Source: Saprospiraceae bacterium UBA7687
GTDB lineage: Bacteria > Bacteroidota > Bacteroidia > Chitinophagales > Saprospiraceae
Length of the DNA stretch: 64,000 bases
Direction of reading: 5' to 3'
NCBI GenBank assembly: GCA_002482845.1
Contig: DLGT01000172.1
Location: forward strand, 1 to 64,000
Position 1 is the first letter of the stretch; the number at the start of each line of letters is the position of its first letter. A program made the translations under genes and the position numbers. The notes under the pieces were generated by a model that saw nothing but the letters and a program-made list of their open reading frames with translations, made no database searches and was not told where the DNA came from. Shown here in pieces: positions 18,272 through 27,246 of the stretch.

Positions 18272-19027
18272 ATGTACACAGCTATCATCATAGAAGACGA
18301 ATATCCTGCAAGGCTCCGACTAGAACATATGTTGGTTCTTCATCATGAAACTATCAAACTGCTAGGCCAGTATGACACGGGTAAAGCGGCCATTGAAATG
18401 ACTAATAAATATCGACCTGATGTAGTTTTTCTGGATATTCACCTACCAGATATGAATGGTTTTGAAATATTACAAGCGCTTGATTATCATCCTATGGTGA
18501 TATTTACGACTGCTTATGCCGAATATGCAGTGCAAGCTTTTGAAGTATTTTCTGTTGATTATTTAGTCAAACCATTTGATGATCAACGATTCAAAAAAGC
18601 CATTGACAAAATAAGTCAGTTCCAACACTTAGTGCCTGTGCCAGATTATGCCAAAATGGCAACACTGTTTTTTGAAGCCCAACGCAAACCAAAACAAACA
18701 ACACTAGCTGTCAAATCAGGCCAAAAAATCTTGCTCATCGATTATGAAGATATAACACATCTCAAAGCTGATGATAAATATGTAACAGTATCTACAGCAA
18801 CCAACAAAACTTATCTTTGTGAAAAATCATTGGGCACACTCGAAGAAAATCTTCCTGATCACTTCATCAGAGTTCATAGGTCATTTATTATTAATAAAAC
18901 TTGGATTGCAGAGATACACCGATATTTCAAAGGAAGGCTGATGTTGGTCATAGATGACAAAGAACGCACTACAGTCATTACATCCGAAAGTTACACTCAC
19001 CAAGTTAAATCAGTCTTAGGGCTATAG
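18272..19027 (+). CDS. LytTR-family response regulator
   Basis: 251 residues. The receiver domain (about 1-120) has the acidic pair at EDE, the phospho-acceptor Asp in VVFLDIHLP, the Thr of IFTTAYAEYA and the Lys in DYLVKPFD. The LytTR DNA-binding domain (about 145-250) shows ITHLKADDKYVTV and IRVHRSFIIN. Response regulators of this class pair with LytS/YehU-like kinases. The nearest such kinases are the tandem pair at 10565-13818, which share this gene's upstream direct-repeat element. No kinase gene adjoins it. It faces a bidirectional terminator shared with the S9 peptidase gene. Confidence 0.92.
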   Translation: MYTAIIIEDEYPARLRLEHMLVLHHETIKLLGQYDTGKAAIEMTNKYRPDVVFLDIHLPDMNGFEILQALDYHPMVIFTTAYAEYAVQAFEVFSVDYLVKPFDDQRFKKAIDKISQFQHLVPVPDYAKMATLFFEAQRKPKQTTLAVKSGQKILLIDYEDITHLKADDKYVTVSTATNKTYLCEKSLGTLEENLPDHFIRVHRSFIINKTWIAEIHRYFKGRLMLVIDDKERTTVITSESYTHQVKSVLGL

Positions 19028-19063
19028 TCTTTACTTAGAGTGTCAATTTTCTATATCGTGCAA

Positions 19064-19103
19064 AAAAAAGTTGCATTTCAGAAATCCGAAATGCAACTTT
19101 TTT
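19064..19103. terminator. Bidirectional terminator
   Basis: AAAAAAGTTGCATTTC, an 8-nt loop, then GAAATGCAACTTTTTT: a long stem flanked by an A-tract on one side and a T-tract on the other. It lies between the convergent LytTR and S9 peptidase genes and can stop transcription from both sides. Confidence 0.85.
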
Positions 19104-19125
19104 ACTTATAAAAACTGCTCTAAAA

Positions 19126-21765
19126 TTATTTCTTCATGATCGTCATTACAGCATTTTGCATTGCTGGTATGACTTGGACTATTTTATCCGCAGATTTTGT
19201 AGCCGTATTGATCCAATAAGTGGTTTTGTCCGCTTCATTCTCATGGCTTACTACTTCTACCACATGGTAACTTTTGTCACCTATTTTTTCAGGATCTTTT
19301 ACGGTAAGCACTACTTTTTTGGCTTTCATGGTCATCATATCAGGTATGCTATAGGCCAATGTATAACCAGGCTTAAGGTCTAGTCCACCGATTACATAAT
19401 CAGAACCAGGCCCATCTGCCATGAATGCTCCGTCAAACTCCATGTCCATGTTTTGACCAGCCATGCTGATTGATGCTTTTTTATCTGTGAATGTCATAGG
19501 GATTTCTTGACCCATTTGATTCATGGTACGAGATACTGGTTTGAAATCAGGGGTACACTTCAACACATCTGACATATCACCCATAGGACTTTTTGATTCA
19601 TCTTTAATCAACCAATGGTCACCATCTTTAGTAATGGTGCGTGTCATTTGCATTGGGATTTTTTGACCAGATACTTCTACAGTCATATCATATTCAGTAG
19701 TACCTTCCGTAATTGTGTTTTTAATATTAGGAAATGTGCTAGATGTTTTAATTTCAGATTTAGGCGTGTAAGTGACTGTGGTAATGTCAACAGTTAAGTT
19801 TTCTAAAGTTGATTTTACATCTTCTGCCATTTCTTTTTGGTATCTACCACCCAATGTCTCTGAAAGGAATTGTTCAACTTTGGCATACATCGCTTTTTTA
19901 TTCAATGGTTTTGCAAATCCGTGTCCTTCATCTTTGGCCAATAAATAATCAACCTTTTTATTTTTTTCTCTCAGTGCTATGACTATTTGATCCGCTTCTG
20001 CTTGTTTTACCCTTGGGTCATTGGCACCTTGGATGATGAGTAGTGGTTTGTTGATCTTATCTACGCTGAACAGCGGACTTGCATCTTTGATGAGTTTTTT
20101 ACCTTCTTCTGTATTAGGATCTCCCACCATACCATAGAGGAATGCTCTTCCTGCTTCCCAATATGCCGGTACGGACTCCAGCAATGTGAATATATTACTT
20201 GGCCCTACGATATCTACACCGCACGCATACACATCAGGTGTGAATGCCAATCCTGCCAATGTCGCATATCCACCATAACTTCCACCCATGATGGCAACTT
20301 TGTCTTTATTGGCAATTCCTTCTTTAATCAAATGTTTTACGCCCCAAGTGATGTCATCTTGCATAAGTTTGCCCCACTGAAGGTCACCTGCATTTTGGAA
20401 TTTTTTGCCATATCCACCACTAGCTCTGAAGTTTGGTTGAAGTACTGCGTATCCTCTATTTGCCAAAAACTGTGCTTCGGCATTATATCCCCAATAATCT
20501 CTTGGACCTTTTGGTCCACCATGAACTAAAACTACCACAGGCAAATTTTTGCCTTCCATGCCAGCAGGTATCGTTAGGTAGGCAGGTATTTCTAATCCGT
20601 CACTACTCTTGTATGAAATAGGCTTCATAGGTGAAAGATGTTGTTCTACTTCTTTCAATTTTGGTCTACCTGTATATTGGAATGTTACCTTTTTAGTTTT
20701 GGCATCATAAGCATGTACTTCTGATGCGTACTTATCTCCCCAAACCGCTATCAAAAACTTACTATAATCTTTCGTATTACTTTGAAAATCTACCTCTCTT
20801 CCCGGGAATTTTGCTTTCACTTCATTGTACATCGCTTCCCATTTTTTGTCTTTGAAATATTTTTTTGTTTTGTCCAAAGTATAAGAAGTCGAAATTAGTT
20901 GTCTTGTGTTTCTATCTACTGACAAACCACCGAAATCTACTTTGTTTTCAGGGTCACTTTCTATTTTTACTTTTGTTTTATCATCAGGATTCATTAGGTA
21001 TAATGCTGATTTGTCTAGGTCGCCAACATTTGTTACCAAGTAAAATTGACTATTATCTGCATTCCATCCACTGCTGTAAGCCGTTTCCGTGACCAATGTT
21101 TCATATATAGGTGTCAATGATTGATCAGCATTTACTCTAAGGAAGGTGGTCGCTCCTTTTTCATCAGTACGATACAACATTCTCAATTTGTCATTCCAGT
21201 CAAAATCATATCCAGTGATTCTGTCTTTGTTTTCGTATTTCAAGGTTAACTCGCCTGTGGAAATCTTTAGTTCATACAAGTCGTGCCATGCTTTGTCGCG
21301 ATCATTGAGACCGATCATCATCAAGTCAGGATTGTTTTGACTCACATTATAAATCTGTGCTGTAACCTCGTCTTTAGGTGTTAGATTTCTTGAGTCAGGT
21401 ACACCATTTGCAGCAGCTGATGCTTTCGGATCTACGGCAAATACGTTAATGTTTTCGTCGCCATCTTTGTCTTTTACATACAAGATATACTTACTGTCGT
21501 CCGTCCAGAAATAACCATATAATGGTCTTGAACTGTCTGTCAAAGGTTTTGCCTTGTCAAATGGATCATTGATGTTCTTTACCCAAACATTCATGATACC
21601 GTTATAGGCTTTCATAAATGATATCCATTCCCCATCTGGACTAATCTGACCTGAAGATATCTCAGGATTTCCAAAAAACAAATCTCTGTCCAAGAGTGGT
21701 GTTTTTTGCGCATCAATATTTATTGTCATTGCAAAAAAAGTTGTTAAAATTAATAAAATTCTCAT
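19126..21765 (-). CDS. Secreted S9 prolyl-oligopeptidase-family peptidase with an extra C-terminal domain
   Basis: With the start at ATG 21765 the protein is 879 residues and begins with a good signal peptide (MRILLILTTFFAMTINIDAQ). An in-frame ATG 40 codons upstream would bury the signal, so I reject it. A seven-blade propeller-like N-terminal region (about 20-370) precedes the alpha/beta-hydrolase S9 catalytic domain: the nucleophile in GGSYGGYA near residue 495, the Asp in GANDPRV and the His in EGHGF. S9 proteins usually end soon after this His. Here about 225 more residues follow, forming a beta-rich domain (DVKSTLENLTVDITTVTY...), an unusual addition. The role is probably periplasmic or surface peptide degradation. 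Confidence 0.88.
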   Translation of the reverse strand: MRILLILTTFFAMTINIDAQKTPLLDRDLFFGNPEISSGQISPDGEWISFMKAYNGIMNVWVKNINDPFDKAKPLTDSSRPLYGYFWTDDSKYILYVKDKDGDENINVFAVDPKASAAANGVPDSRNLTPKDEVTAQIYNVSQNNPDLMMIGLNDRDKAWHDLYELKISTGELTLKYENKDRITGYDFDWNDKLRMLYRTDEKGATTFLRVNADQSLTPIYETLVTETAYSSGWNADNSQFYLVTNVGDLDKSALYLMNPDDKTKVKIESDPENKVDFGGLSVDRNTRQLISTSYTLDKTKKYFKDKKWEAMYNEVKAKFPGREVDFQSNTKDYSKFLIAVWGDKYASEVHAYDAKTKKVTFQYTGRPKLKEVEQHLSPMKPISYKSSDGLEIPAYLTIPAGMEGKNLPVVVLVHGGPKGPRDYWGYNAEAQFLANRGYAVLQPNFRASGGYGKKFQNAGDLQWGKLMQDDITWGVKHLIKEGIANKDKVAIMGGSYGGYATLAGLAFTPDVYACGVDIVGPSNIFTLLESVPAYWEAGRAFLYGMVGDPNTEEGKKLIKDASPLFSVDKINKPLLIIQGANDPRVKQAEADQIVIALREKNKKVDYLLAKDEGHGFAKPLNKKAMYAKVEQFLSETLGGRYQKEMAEDVKSTLENLTVDITTVTYTPKSEIKTSSTFPNIKNTITEGTTEYDMTVEVSGQKIPMQMTRTITKDGDHWLIKDESKSPMGDMSDVLKCTPDFKPVSRTMNQMGQEIPMTFTDKKASISMAGQNMDMEFDGAFMADGPGSDYVIGGLDLKPGYTLAYSIPDMMTMKAKKVVLTVKDPEKIGDKSYHVVEVVSHENEADKTTYWINTATKSADKIVQVIPAMQNAVMTIMKK

Positions 21766-22077
21766 GTTGTTAATGATTTTCGAAATATAACGGTCCATTA
21801 TAGTAATAAGTTTTAAAGCTATATACCAATTGATGGATTTTCCAGACGAAGGGTTGCGGAATAGATTCAATTTCAGGGTTATCATCTGAAATGAAAATGA
21901 TATGGCAATTATTTTAAGTCTCGTCTTTGTAAAAATGATAGAATCTAAAGCTTAATAATATTTCAAATCTTATTTATTTTGGTTATGTTTGACAAGATCT
22001 GACCATTATTATAAACTATCGAATTATAATCATAAACCCAAGTGTCCAATATCATACGCCACCTTTCACCTTGCTTA

Positions 22078-22085
22078 TAACTTTG
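22078..22085 (+). promoter_or_regulatory. -7 box of the sulfur-oxidation cluster
   Basis: TAACTTTG is a full match to TAnnTTTG and lies 18 nt before ATG 22104. It rules out the in-frame TTG at 22071 as the start codon. Confidence 0.5.
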
Positions 22086-22103
22086 TTTTGTAAATCAATC
22101 AAT

Positions 22104-23339
22104 ATGAAACGGATAGTAATACTAGGAGCAGGTACAGGTGGAACCATGATGGCACAACATCTATATAAGGAAGTTGATAAAAAAGAATGGTCTATTTCTA
22201 TCGTGGACGAACGCAAGGAACACTACTATCAGCCAGGTTTTTTGTTCCTACCCTTTGACCAATATAAACCTGAAGATATTGTAAAGCCAATCTCTGAATT
22301 TATTCCCCAAGGAGTAGATTTTGTTAATATTGGTATAGAAAAAATTCTTCCAGAATCTCATCAGGTGATATTAGTAAATGGCAATACGCTTATTTATGAC
22401 ATTTTGATAGTGGCTACAGGATCTGAAATTGCTCCCGATGAAGTAGAAGGAATGAAAAGTGATGAGTGGGGAAAAAGCGTATTTACTTTTTATACTTTTG
22501 AAGGTGCTATCGCATTGAGAGATAAACTGAAAACTTGGCAAGGAGGAAAATTGGTGGTTCATATTACAGAAATGCCCATAAAATGTCCTGTTGCACCACT
22601 TGAATTTGCGTTTTTGGCAGATAGTTTTTTTAAGGATAAAGGTATGAGAGATAAAGTAGAAATCACTTATGTCACACCTTTGAGTGGCGCGTTTACTAAA
22701 CCAAAAGCAACTGCAACATTAGAGTATCTTCTTAAAGAAAAAAACATCCAAATAGAGCCAGATTTTGCCATAGAATCCGTCGATAACGAAGCCAAAACAA
22801 TCAATGATTATGGTGGAAAATCAATTCCTTATGATCTTCTAGTAACTATCCCTACTAATAAAGGTAGTAATGTGATAGAAAGATCAGGTATGGGTGACGA
22901 ACTTAATTTTGTTCCGACTGACAAAGGTACTTTACAATCTAAAAAATACCCGGATGTATTTGTAATCGGTGACGCCACGAATGTACCTACTTCAAAGGCA
23001 GGATCTGTGGTCCACTTTGAAGCTGAAATTCTTACTGAAAATATTCTCAGTTATATCAAAGGCCAAAAACTGGAACAAGAATTTGATGGTCATGCCAATT
23101 GTTTTATCGAAACCGGTGGTGGCAAAGCTTTACTCATTGATTTCAATTATGACCACGAGCCAGTCACAGGTACATTTCCTATTCCAGGGATAGGTCCTTT
23201 GAGATTGCTTAAAGAGTCAAGATTTAATCATTTTGGAAAATTGGCATTTAAGTGGGTTTATTGGAATATGTTGCTCAAGGCAAGACCTATACCATTTGTT
23301 ACCGCAAAAATGAATGTAGCAGGCAAAGATTATAATTAA
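22104..23339 (+). CDS. Sulfide:quinone oxidoreductase-like flavoprotein
   Basis: 411 residues. The N-terminal FAD-binding Rossmann motif is ILGAGTGGTMMAQHL, the second one covers VFVIGDATNVPTSKAGSVVH near residue 290, and KCPVAPLEFAF carries a conserved Cys of the SQR family. HANCFIETGGGKALLIDFNYD and the C-terminal membrane-associating helices also fit SQR. Such enzymes oxidise sulfide to sulfane sulfur and pass electrons to quinone at the membrane. TusE/DsrC-like and DsrE-like sulfur carriers follow at 27 and 29 nt, so the three form one operon. The start is the ATG after the -7 box; a TTG 11 codons upstream is rejected. Confidence 0.85.
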   Translation: MKRIVILGAGTGGTMMAQHLYKEVDKKEWSISIVDERKEHYYQPGFLFLPFDQYKPEDIVKPISEFIPQGVDFVNIGIEKILPESHQVILVNGNTLIYDILIVATGSEIAPDEVEGMKSDEWGKSVFTFYTFEGAIALRDKLKTWQGGKLVVHITEMPIKCPVAPLEFAFLADSFFKDKGMRDKVEITYVTPLSGAFTKPKATATLEYLLKEKNIQIEPDFAIESVDNEAKTINDYGGKSIPYDLLVTIPTNKGSNVIERSGMGDELNFVPTDKGTLQSKKYPDVFVIGDATNVPTSKAGSVVHFEAEILTENILSYIKGQKLEQEFDGHANCFIETGGGKALLIDFNYDHEPVTGTFPIPGIGPLRLLKESRFNHFGKLAFKWVYWNMLLKARPIPFVTAKMNVAGKDYN

Positions 23340-23366
23340 TTTCAAAAAATAATAAAATATCAAATA

Positions 23367-23675
23367 ATGGACAAAGTAATAAACGGAAAGAACATCTCAG
23401 TTACCGAAGAAGGATTTATGACTGATTTCAGCCAATGGGACAAAGCGATAGGCGATGCCATTGCCGCTGAGAATAATATCACACTTACGCCTAGGCATTG
23501 GGAAGTTTTAGATTACATTCAGACGGAATATAAAAATGAAGTTCCACTGAGTATTCGTAAAATAGGTAAAAGTGGTGTCGTAGATATCAAAGAATTTTAT
23601 GCTTTATTTCCTGTAGCGCCACTTAAAACTGCTACTAAAATAGCAGGTATTCCCAAACCAGTAAGTTGTATTTAA
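23367..23675 (+). CDS. TusE/DsrC-family sulfur-carrier protein
   Basis: 102 residues, the family's usual length. It has the helical TusE/DsrC core (EEGFMTDFSQWDKAIGDAIA; LTPRHWEVLDYIQTEY) and ends in the flexible arm TKIAGIPKPVSCI, with the penultimate Cys that carries the persulfide. Full DsrC proteins have a second Cys ten or eleven residues upstream; here that position is Thr (TKIAG), so it is of the single-Cys TusE-like type. It probably takes sulfur released by the SQR-like enzyme or from the DsrE-like protein encoded next. Confidence 0.88.
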   Translation: MDKVINGKNISVTEEGFMTDFSQWDKAIGDAIAAENNITLTPRHWEVLDYIQTEYKNEVPLSIRKIGKSGVVDIKEFYALFPVAPLKTATKIAGIPKPVSCI

Positions 23676-23704
23676 TCTCATTAACGCTTTAAAATATATA
23701 AAAA

Positions 23705-24184
23705 ATGGAAGATAATGGTTCAATCAAAAAGATGATGATCATCTTATCCAAAGCGACTTTGGAGAATGTGTATGCTTGTTTTGTATTGGCTAATGGTGCT
23801 AGAATGGAAGGTATCGAAGCCGAAATATTTTTTACTTTCTTTGGTCTCGAAGCCATCCACAACAAAAAACTTGATCATCTACACATTGCTACTGTGGGTA
23901 ATCCTGCCATGCACATGCCCACCATGCTTGGAGGCCTACCTGGTATGGAGGCCATCGCAACATCAATGATGAAAAAGGAAATGGAAAAAATAGATATGCC
24001 TGATGTCAGAGAGTTTTTAGAAATATTGACTGCTTCAGGTGTCAAACTTTGGGCTTGTAAATTAGCAATGGATATGTTTCATTACAATAAAGAAGACATG
24101 ATATCAGACCTTGATGGTGTGATTACTGTGGGTGACTTTTACAAACAAGGTTCAGGTGTAGGTACACATATGTTGTTCATTTAA
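23705..24184 (+). CDS. DsrE/DsrF-like (DsrE2) sulfurtransferase-type protein
   Basis: 159 residues with the DsrE/DsrF/DsrH fold pattern of DsrE2 proteins: MMIILSKATLENVYACFVLANGA at the start, an internal METHIONINE-rich segment (GNPAMHMPTMLGGLPGME), and the conserved Cys in KLWACKLAMDMF near residue 118. DsrE2 proteins are sulfur-carrier or tethering proteins of oxidative sulfur metabolism and often lie beside rhodanese, TusA or Hdr genes. Here the partners are SQR and TusE. It is the last gene of the cluster; a hairpin terminator follows 85 nt downstream. Confidence 0.85.
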   Translation: MEDNGSIKKMMIILSKATLENVYACFVLANGARMEGIEAEIFFTFFGLEAIHNKKLDHLHIATVGNPAMHMPTMLGGLPGMEAIATSMMKKEMEKIDMPDVREFLEILTASGVKLWACKLAMDMFHYNKEDMISDLDGVITVGDFYKQGSGVGTHMLFI

Positions 24185-24269
24185 GTTGCGTTGTTTTTAT
24201 ATGAAGAAGGCTATTAATTATTATAAGAAATAAATGTGAGTTGCATGACTTACTAAACAATAAAGTAGA

Positions 24270-24318
24270 ATATCAGGTTAGTATGTGTCGCTTGACCATT
24301 AACCTGATATCACTTTTT
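24270..24318 (+). terminator. Rho-independent terminator of the sulfur cluster
   Basis: ATATCAGGTTA and TAACCTGATAT form an 11-bp perfect stem with a 19-nt loop, followed by CACTTTTTTA. It separates the sulfur cluster from the ABC exporter gene. Confidence 0.75.
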
Positions 24319-24342
24319 TAGATTACCTATATAATTTCCTTC

Positions 24343-26106
24343 ATGCAGTTACTTTTTCAATACCTTAAAAACTATAAAGGACTTATCTTTTTAGCCTTAC
24401 TACTTGCTGCTGTCAATCAAACGTTTTCGTTGCTTGATCCATATATTTTTGGAAAAATAATTGATAGATTTGCTTCTAAACCAGCCGATTATACACAGAA
24501 CGAATTTATAAAAGGTGTAGGTCTCCTAATACTTGCCGCTATAGGTGTAGCTATGGTGAGCAGGATTGCTAAGGCTTTTCAGGATTATGTCACTAGCCTA
24601 ATTATTCAGAAATTTGGTGCAAAAGTCTATACAGACGGACTCAAACATTCATTGAAATTGCCTTTTCAGCAATTTGAAGATCAACGTAGTGGAGAGACGC
24701 TCAATATACTACAGAAAGTCCGTGCCGATACTGAAAAATTTATTTCCAATTGTATCAATGTCTTGTTTGCATCTTTGGTAGGTATCGTTTTTGTGATGAT
24801 ATATGCTTTTGCAGTGGAGCCAAGATTGGTGTTTATTTACTTTTTTGCTTCTTTTCTATTATTTGCTTTGACCAATTTTTTAAGTAAAAAGATTAAAGTC
24901 ATTCAAAAAAACATCGTCAAAGAAACCAATATTTTGGCAGGCGCCACTACTGAAAGTCTTCGAAATATAGAACTTGTAAAAAGTCTAGGTCTAACCAATC
25001 AAGAGATCAGAAGACTCAATACTTCCACCATGAAAATTTTACAATTAGAGCTCAAAAAAGTAAAGGATATACGCAGTATAAGTTTTGTGCAAGGTACGTT
25101 TGTGAATTTCTTAAGACAGTCTATCATGTTTTTTCTTTTGGTATTGATTTTCAAAAACGAACTCTCTGTAGGACAATTGATGACACTTCAGTTTTATTCG
25201 TTTTTTATCTTTGGGCCACTACAAGAAATGGGCAATGTCATCTTGTCTTATCGAGAAGCAGAAGCATCCATGAATAACTTCAAAACCATCATGAGTTCGC
25301 CCATAGAAGTCAAACCAGAAAATCCTAAAAAGATAAACGATCTTGAACGGTTTGCCTTTGACCAAGTATCTTTTAAACATAAATCTGGATCTACCAATGC
25401 CTTGGAAAACATAAGTTTTGATGTAGAAAAGGGTCAAACTATTGCTTTCGTAGGTCCATCAGGTTCGGGCAAAACGACCATGGTCAAATTACTTGTGGGT
25501 TTATATTCTCCTGAAGAAGGTCGAGTTTTGTACAATAATGTAGATTCACTGGACCTTGATATAGAAGAAGTGAGACATCAAATAGGTTTTGTGACACAGG
25601 ACACTCAATTGTTTTCTGGCACCATAAAAGAAAATCTACTCTTTGTCAATCCTAAAGCAACAGATGAAGATATTTATGCCGTATTAAATAAATCGGCGTG
25701 TCAAAACCTTCTAGCTCGTAGCGAAAATGGTATTAATTCCATCATAGGCGAAGGAGGCATTAAGATTTCGGGAGGCGAAAAACAAAGATTATCTATAGCA
25801 AGAGCATTGTTAAGAAATCCGAAGTTGATTGTATTTGATGAAGCTACTTCTGCACTTGATTCCATTACAGAAACAGAGATCACGGATACTATCAAAGACA
25901 TTTCGGCAACCAAACAACATATCATGGTGCTGATTGCCCACCGACTTTCTACCATTATGCATGCAGATAGGATATTTGTCCTAGAAAAAGGTAAAATCAT
26001 CGAAATGGGTTCACATGAAAGCTTACTTCAAGAAAAAGGTTTGTATTATGCAATGTGGAGACAGCAGATAGGTGAACGAAAAAACGAGAAAGTTGCACTT
26101 AGTTAG
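24343..26106 (+). CDS. ABC exporter, fused permease/ATPase (MsbA/MdlB type)
   Basis: 587 residues. Six membrane helices occupy about 1-310 (ABC_membrane domain); the nucleotide-binding domain follows with Walker A GPSGSGKTTMVKLL (near 375), Q-loop VTQDTQLFSGT, signature ISGGEKQRLSIARAL, Walker B LIVFDEATSALD and H-loop IAHRLSTIM. Proteins of this shape homodimerise or pair with a second half-transporter. The substrate is unknown; lipid, peptide or drug export is usual. The TetR gene 138 nt downstream may control it, but the TetR-linked palindrome lies after this gene and not before it. No second half-transporter is adjacent. Confidence 0.9.
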   Translation: MQLLFQYLKNYKGLIFLALLLAAVNQTFSLLDPYIFGKIIDRFASKPADYTQNEFIKGVGLLILAAIGVAMVSRIAKAFQDYVTSLIIQKFGAKVYTDGLKHSLKLPFQQFEDQRSGETLNILQKVRADTEKFISNCINVLFASLVGIVFVMIYAFAVEPRLVFIYFFASFLLFALTNFLSKKIKVIQKNIVKETNILAGATTESLRNIELVKSLGLTNQEIRRLNTSTMKILQLELKKVKDIRSISFVQGTFVNFLRQSIMFFLLVLIFKNELSVGQLMTLQFYSFFIFGPLQEMGNVILSYREAEASMNNFKTIMSSPIEVKPENPKKINDLERFAFDQVSFKHKSGSTNALENISFDVEKGQTIAFVGPSGSGKTTMVKLLVGLYSPEEGRVLYNNVDSLDLDIEEVRHQIGFVTQDTQLFSGTIKENLLFVNPKATDEDIYAVLNKSACQNLLARSENGINSIIGEGGIKISGGEKQRLSIARALLRNPKLIVFDEATSALDSITETEITDTIKDISATKQHIMVLIAHRLSTIMHADRIFVLEKGKIIEMGSHESLLQEKGLYYAMWRQQIGERKNEKVALS

Positions 26107-26155
26107 AAAAAACTTGTTTTGTTAATTGATTGAATTTCAGTATTGTATTCAAATC

Positions 26156-26193
26156 AATCAATAAATTTAATCAGATGATTAAATTTATTGATT
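26156..26193. promoter_or_regulatory. 38-bp perfect palindrome upstream of the TetR gene
   Basis: Arms of 18 bp (ending ATTTAATCA and TGATTAAAT) with a 2-nt centre. It ends 8 nt before the -33 box of the TetR promoter and shares the AATCAAT/ATTGATT half-sites with the palindrome at 26980-26995. The best explanation is an operator for the TetR protein; a terminator for the ABC gene is less likely without a T-tract. Confidence 0.65.
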
Positions 26194-26201
26194 AAAATCT
26201 A

Positions 26202-26231
26202 TTGACAATTAGGAAATAAGCTATATCTTTG
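26202..26231 (+). promoter_or_regulatory. Promoter of the TetR gene
   Basis: TTG (26202-26204, within TTGACA) and TATCTTTG (26224-26231) with a 19-nt spacer: a textbook Bacteroidota promoter 13 nt upstream of the ATG at 26245. Confidence 0.7.
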
Positions 26232-26244
26232 TACCATCATTAAT

Positions 26245-26868
26245 TTGATACACATGAAATGTTTATTAAACGAGTCCACTGAAGAAAGAATCAAAGCAGC
26301 CGCTGCCAAGATTTTTATGGAAAAAGGATTCGACGGTACGACGACTCGCGATATTGCTAAGGAAGCTGGACTTAACAGTGCCCTTATGAATTATTATTTC
26401 CGTAGTAAGGAGAAATTATTTGCTGGGGTATTTGATGAAATGTGTGAATTGTTTTTCCATGGACTAACTGAGATCTTGTCTCAACCATTAAGCTTTAAAG
26501 AAAAAATATTAGCATTAATCGACCACGATTTTAAGATATTTAGGGAGAATCCAGCATTATCGAATTTTATTTTGAATGAATTGCATCGCAATCCAGAAAG
26601 ATTGATTGATATTGCTAAAAAAGCATCTTCTATACGTAGTACAGTTTTAGAAAAACAATTTAATGACGCTGTTGCATCAGGTGAAATCAGAAATATAGAC
26701 ATAAAGCATATTTTGTTGTTGATACCAGCTAATATTCAATTTATTTTTATTAGCAAACCTTTAACGATGAAAATCCACAATATGTGCGAAAGTGATTTCG
26801 AGTTGTTTCTGGATGAACACATAAAAGTGGTTAAGGAGATGGTAGCAAATTACCTTTTTCTAAAATAA
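26245..26868 (+). CDS. TetR/AcrR-family transcriptional regulator
   Basis: 207 residues. The N-terminal TetR helix-turn-helix reads RIKAAAAKIFMEKGFDGTTT, then RDIAKEAGLNSALMNYYF and RSKEKLF, the family signature. The C-terminal ligand-binding half (about 70-200) is all-helical and variable. The start ATG gives the extra residues MKCLLNES ahead of the DNA-binding domain; ATG 26248 would not be in frame. A 38-bp palindrome sits upstream of its promoter and a related 16-bp palindrome downstream, so autoregulation is likely. The regulon may include the ABC exporter before it or genes after it. The ligand is unknown. Confidence 0.92.
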   Translation: MIHMKCLLNESTEERIKAAAAKIFMEKGFDGTTTRDIAKEAGLNSALMNYYFRSKEKLFAGVFDEMCELFFHGLTEILSQPLSFKEKILALIDHDFKIFRENPALSNFILNELHRNPERLIDIAKKASSIRSTVLEKQFNDAVASGEIRNIDIKHILLLIPANIQFIFISKPLTMKIHNMCESDFELFLDEHIKVVKEMVANYLFLK

Positions 26869-26943
26869 AGAGTATTTGGTCGTTTATTTAAGCCATATTT
26901 TAAACATTTGACCTAATATTGTATTTTAAACGCATATTTATAT

Positions 26944-26970
26944 AGATCAGAACGTACTGATCTTTTTTTT
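26944..26970 (+). terminator. Terminator of the TetR gene
   Basis: AGATCAG-AACGTA-CTGATCT followed by a run of T: a 7-bp stem with a U-tract, 75 nt after the TetR stop codon. Confidence 0.8.
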
Positions 26971-26979
26971 GCCAAAATG

Positions 26980-26995
26980 TTAATCAATTGATTAA
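26980..26995. promoter_or_regulatory. Second palindrome with TetR-type half-sites
   Basis: TTAATCAATTGATTAA is a perfect 16-bp palindrome made of the same half-site (TTAATCAAT) as the long palindrome at 26156-26193; a further half-site TTTAATCAAT follows at about 27007. It lies 250 nt upstream of the 66-aa gene at 27247, which may be under the same control. Confidence 0.5.
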
Positions 26996-27246
26996 ACCAA
27001 AAACTTTAATCAATATTATAATAATTTTTATATTAGTTCTTTTTAATTCTTAACAACAAATTTTAAATCATAAATAGTTTTACTTTTTACCTAATCATTT
27101 TCTCAAAATATAGCTAAGATTTTACAATTCAAAGTTATTTTTCAACAGTTCAGTTTTTTGATTTAGAACAATTCAATACATATATAGACTTTTGTGGTAT
27201 TAAAATTAACTAAGGTCACTTTTCGAAAAATTAAAACAAATTTAAA

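Noticed and set aside
21766..21885. 40-residue N-terminal extension of the S9 peptidase
   Set aside because: It would place the signal peptide inside the protein; ATG 21765 gives a normal secretion signal.
26156..26193. Transcription terminator of the ABC exporter gene
   Set aside because: No T-tract follows either arm, and it sits 8 nt from a -33 box; an operator explains it better.
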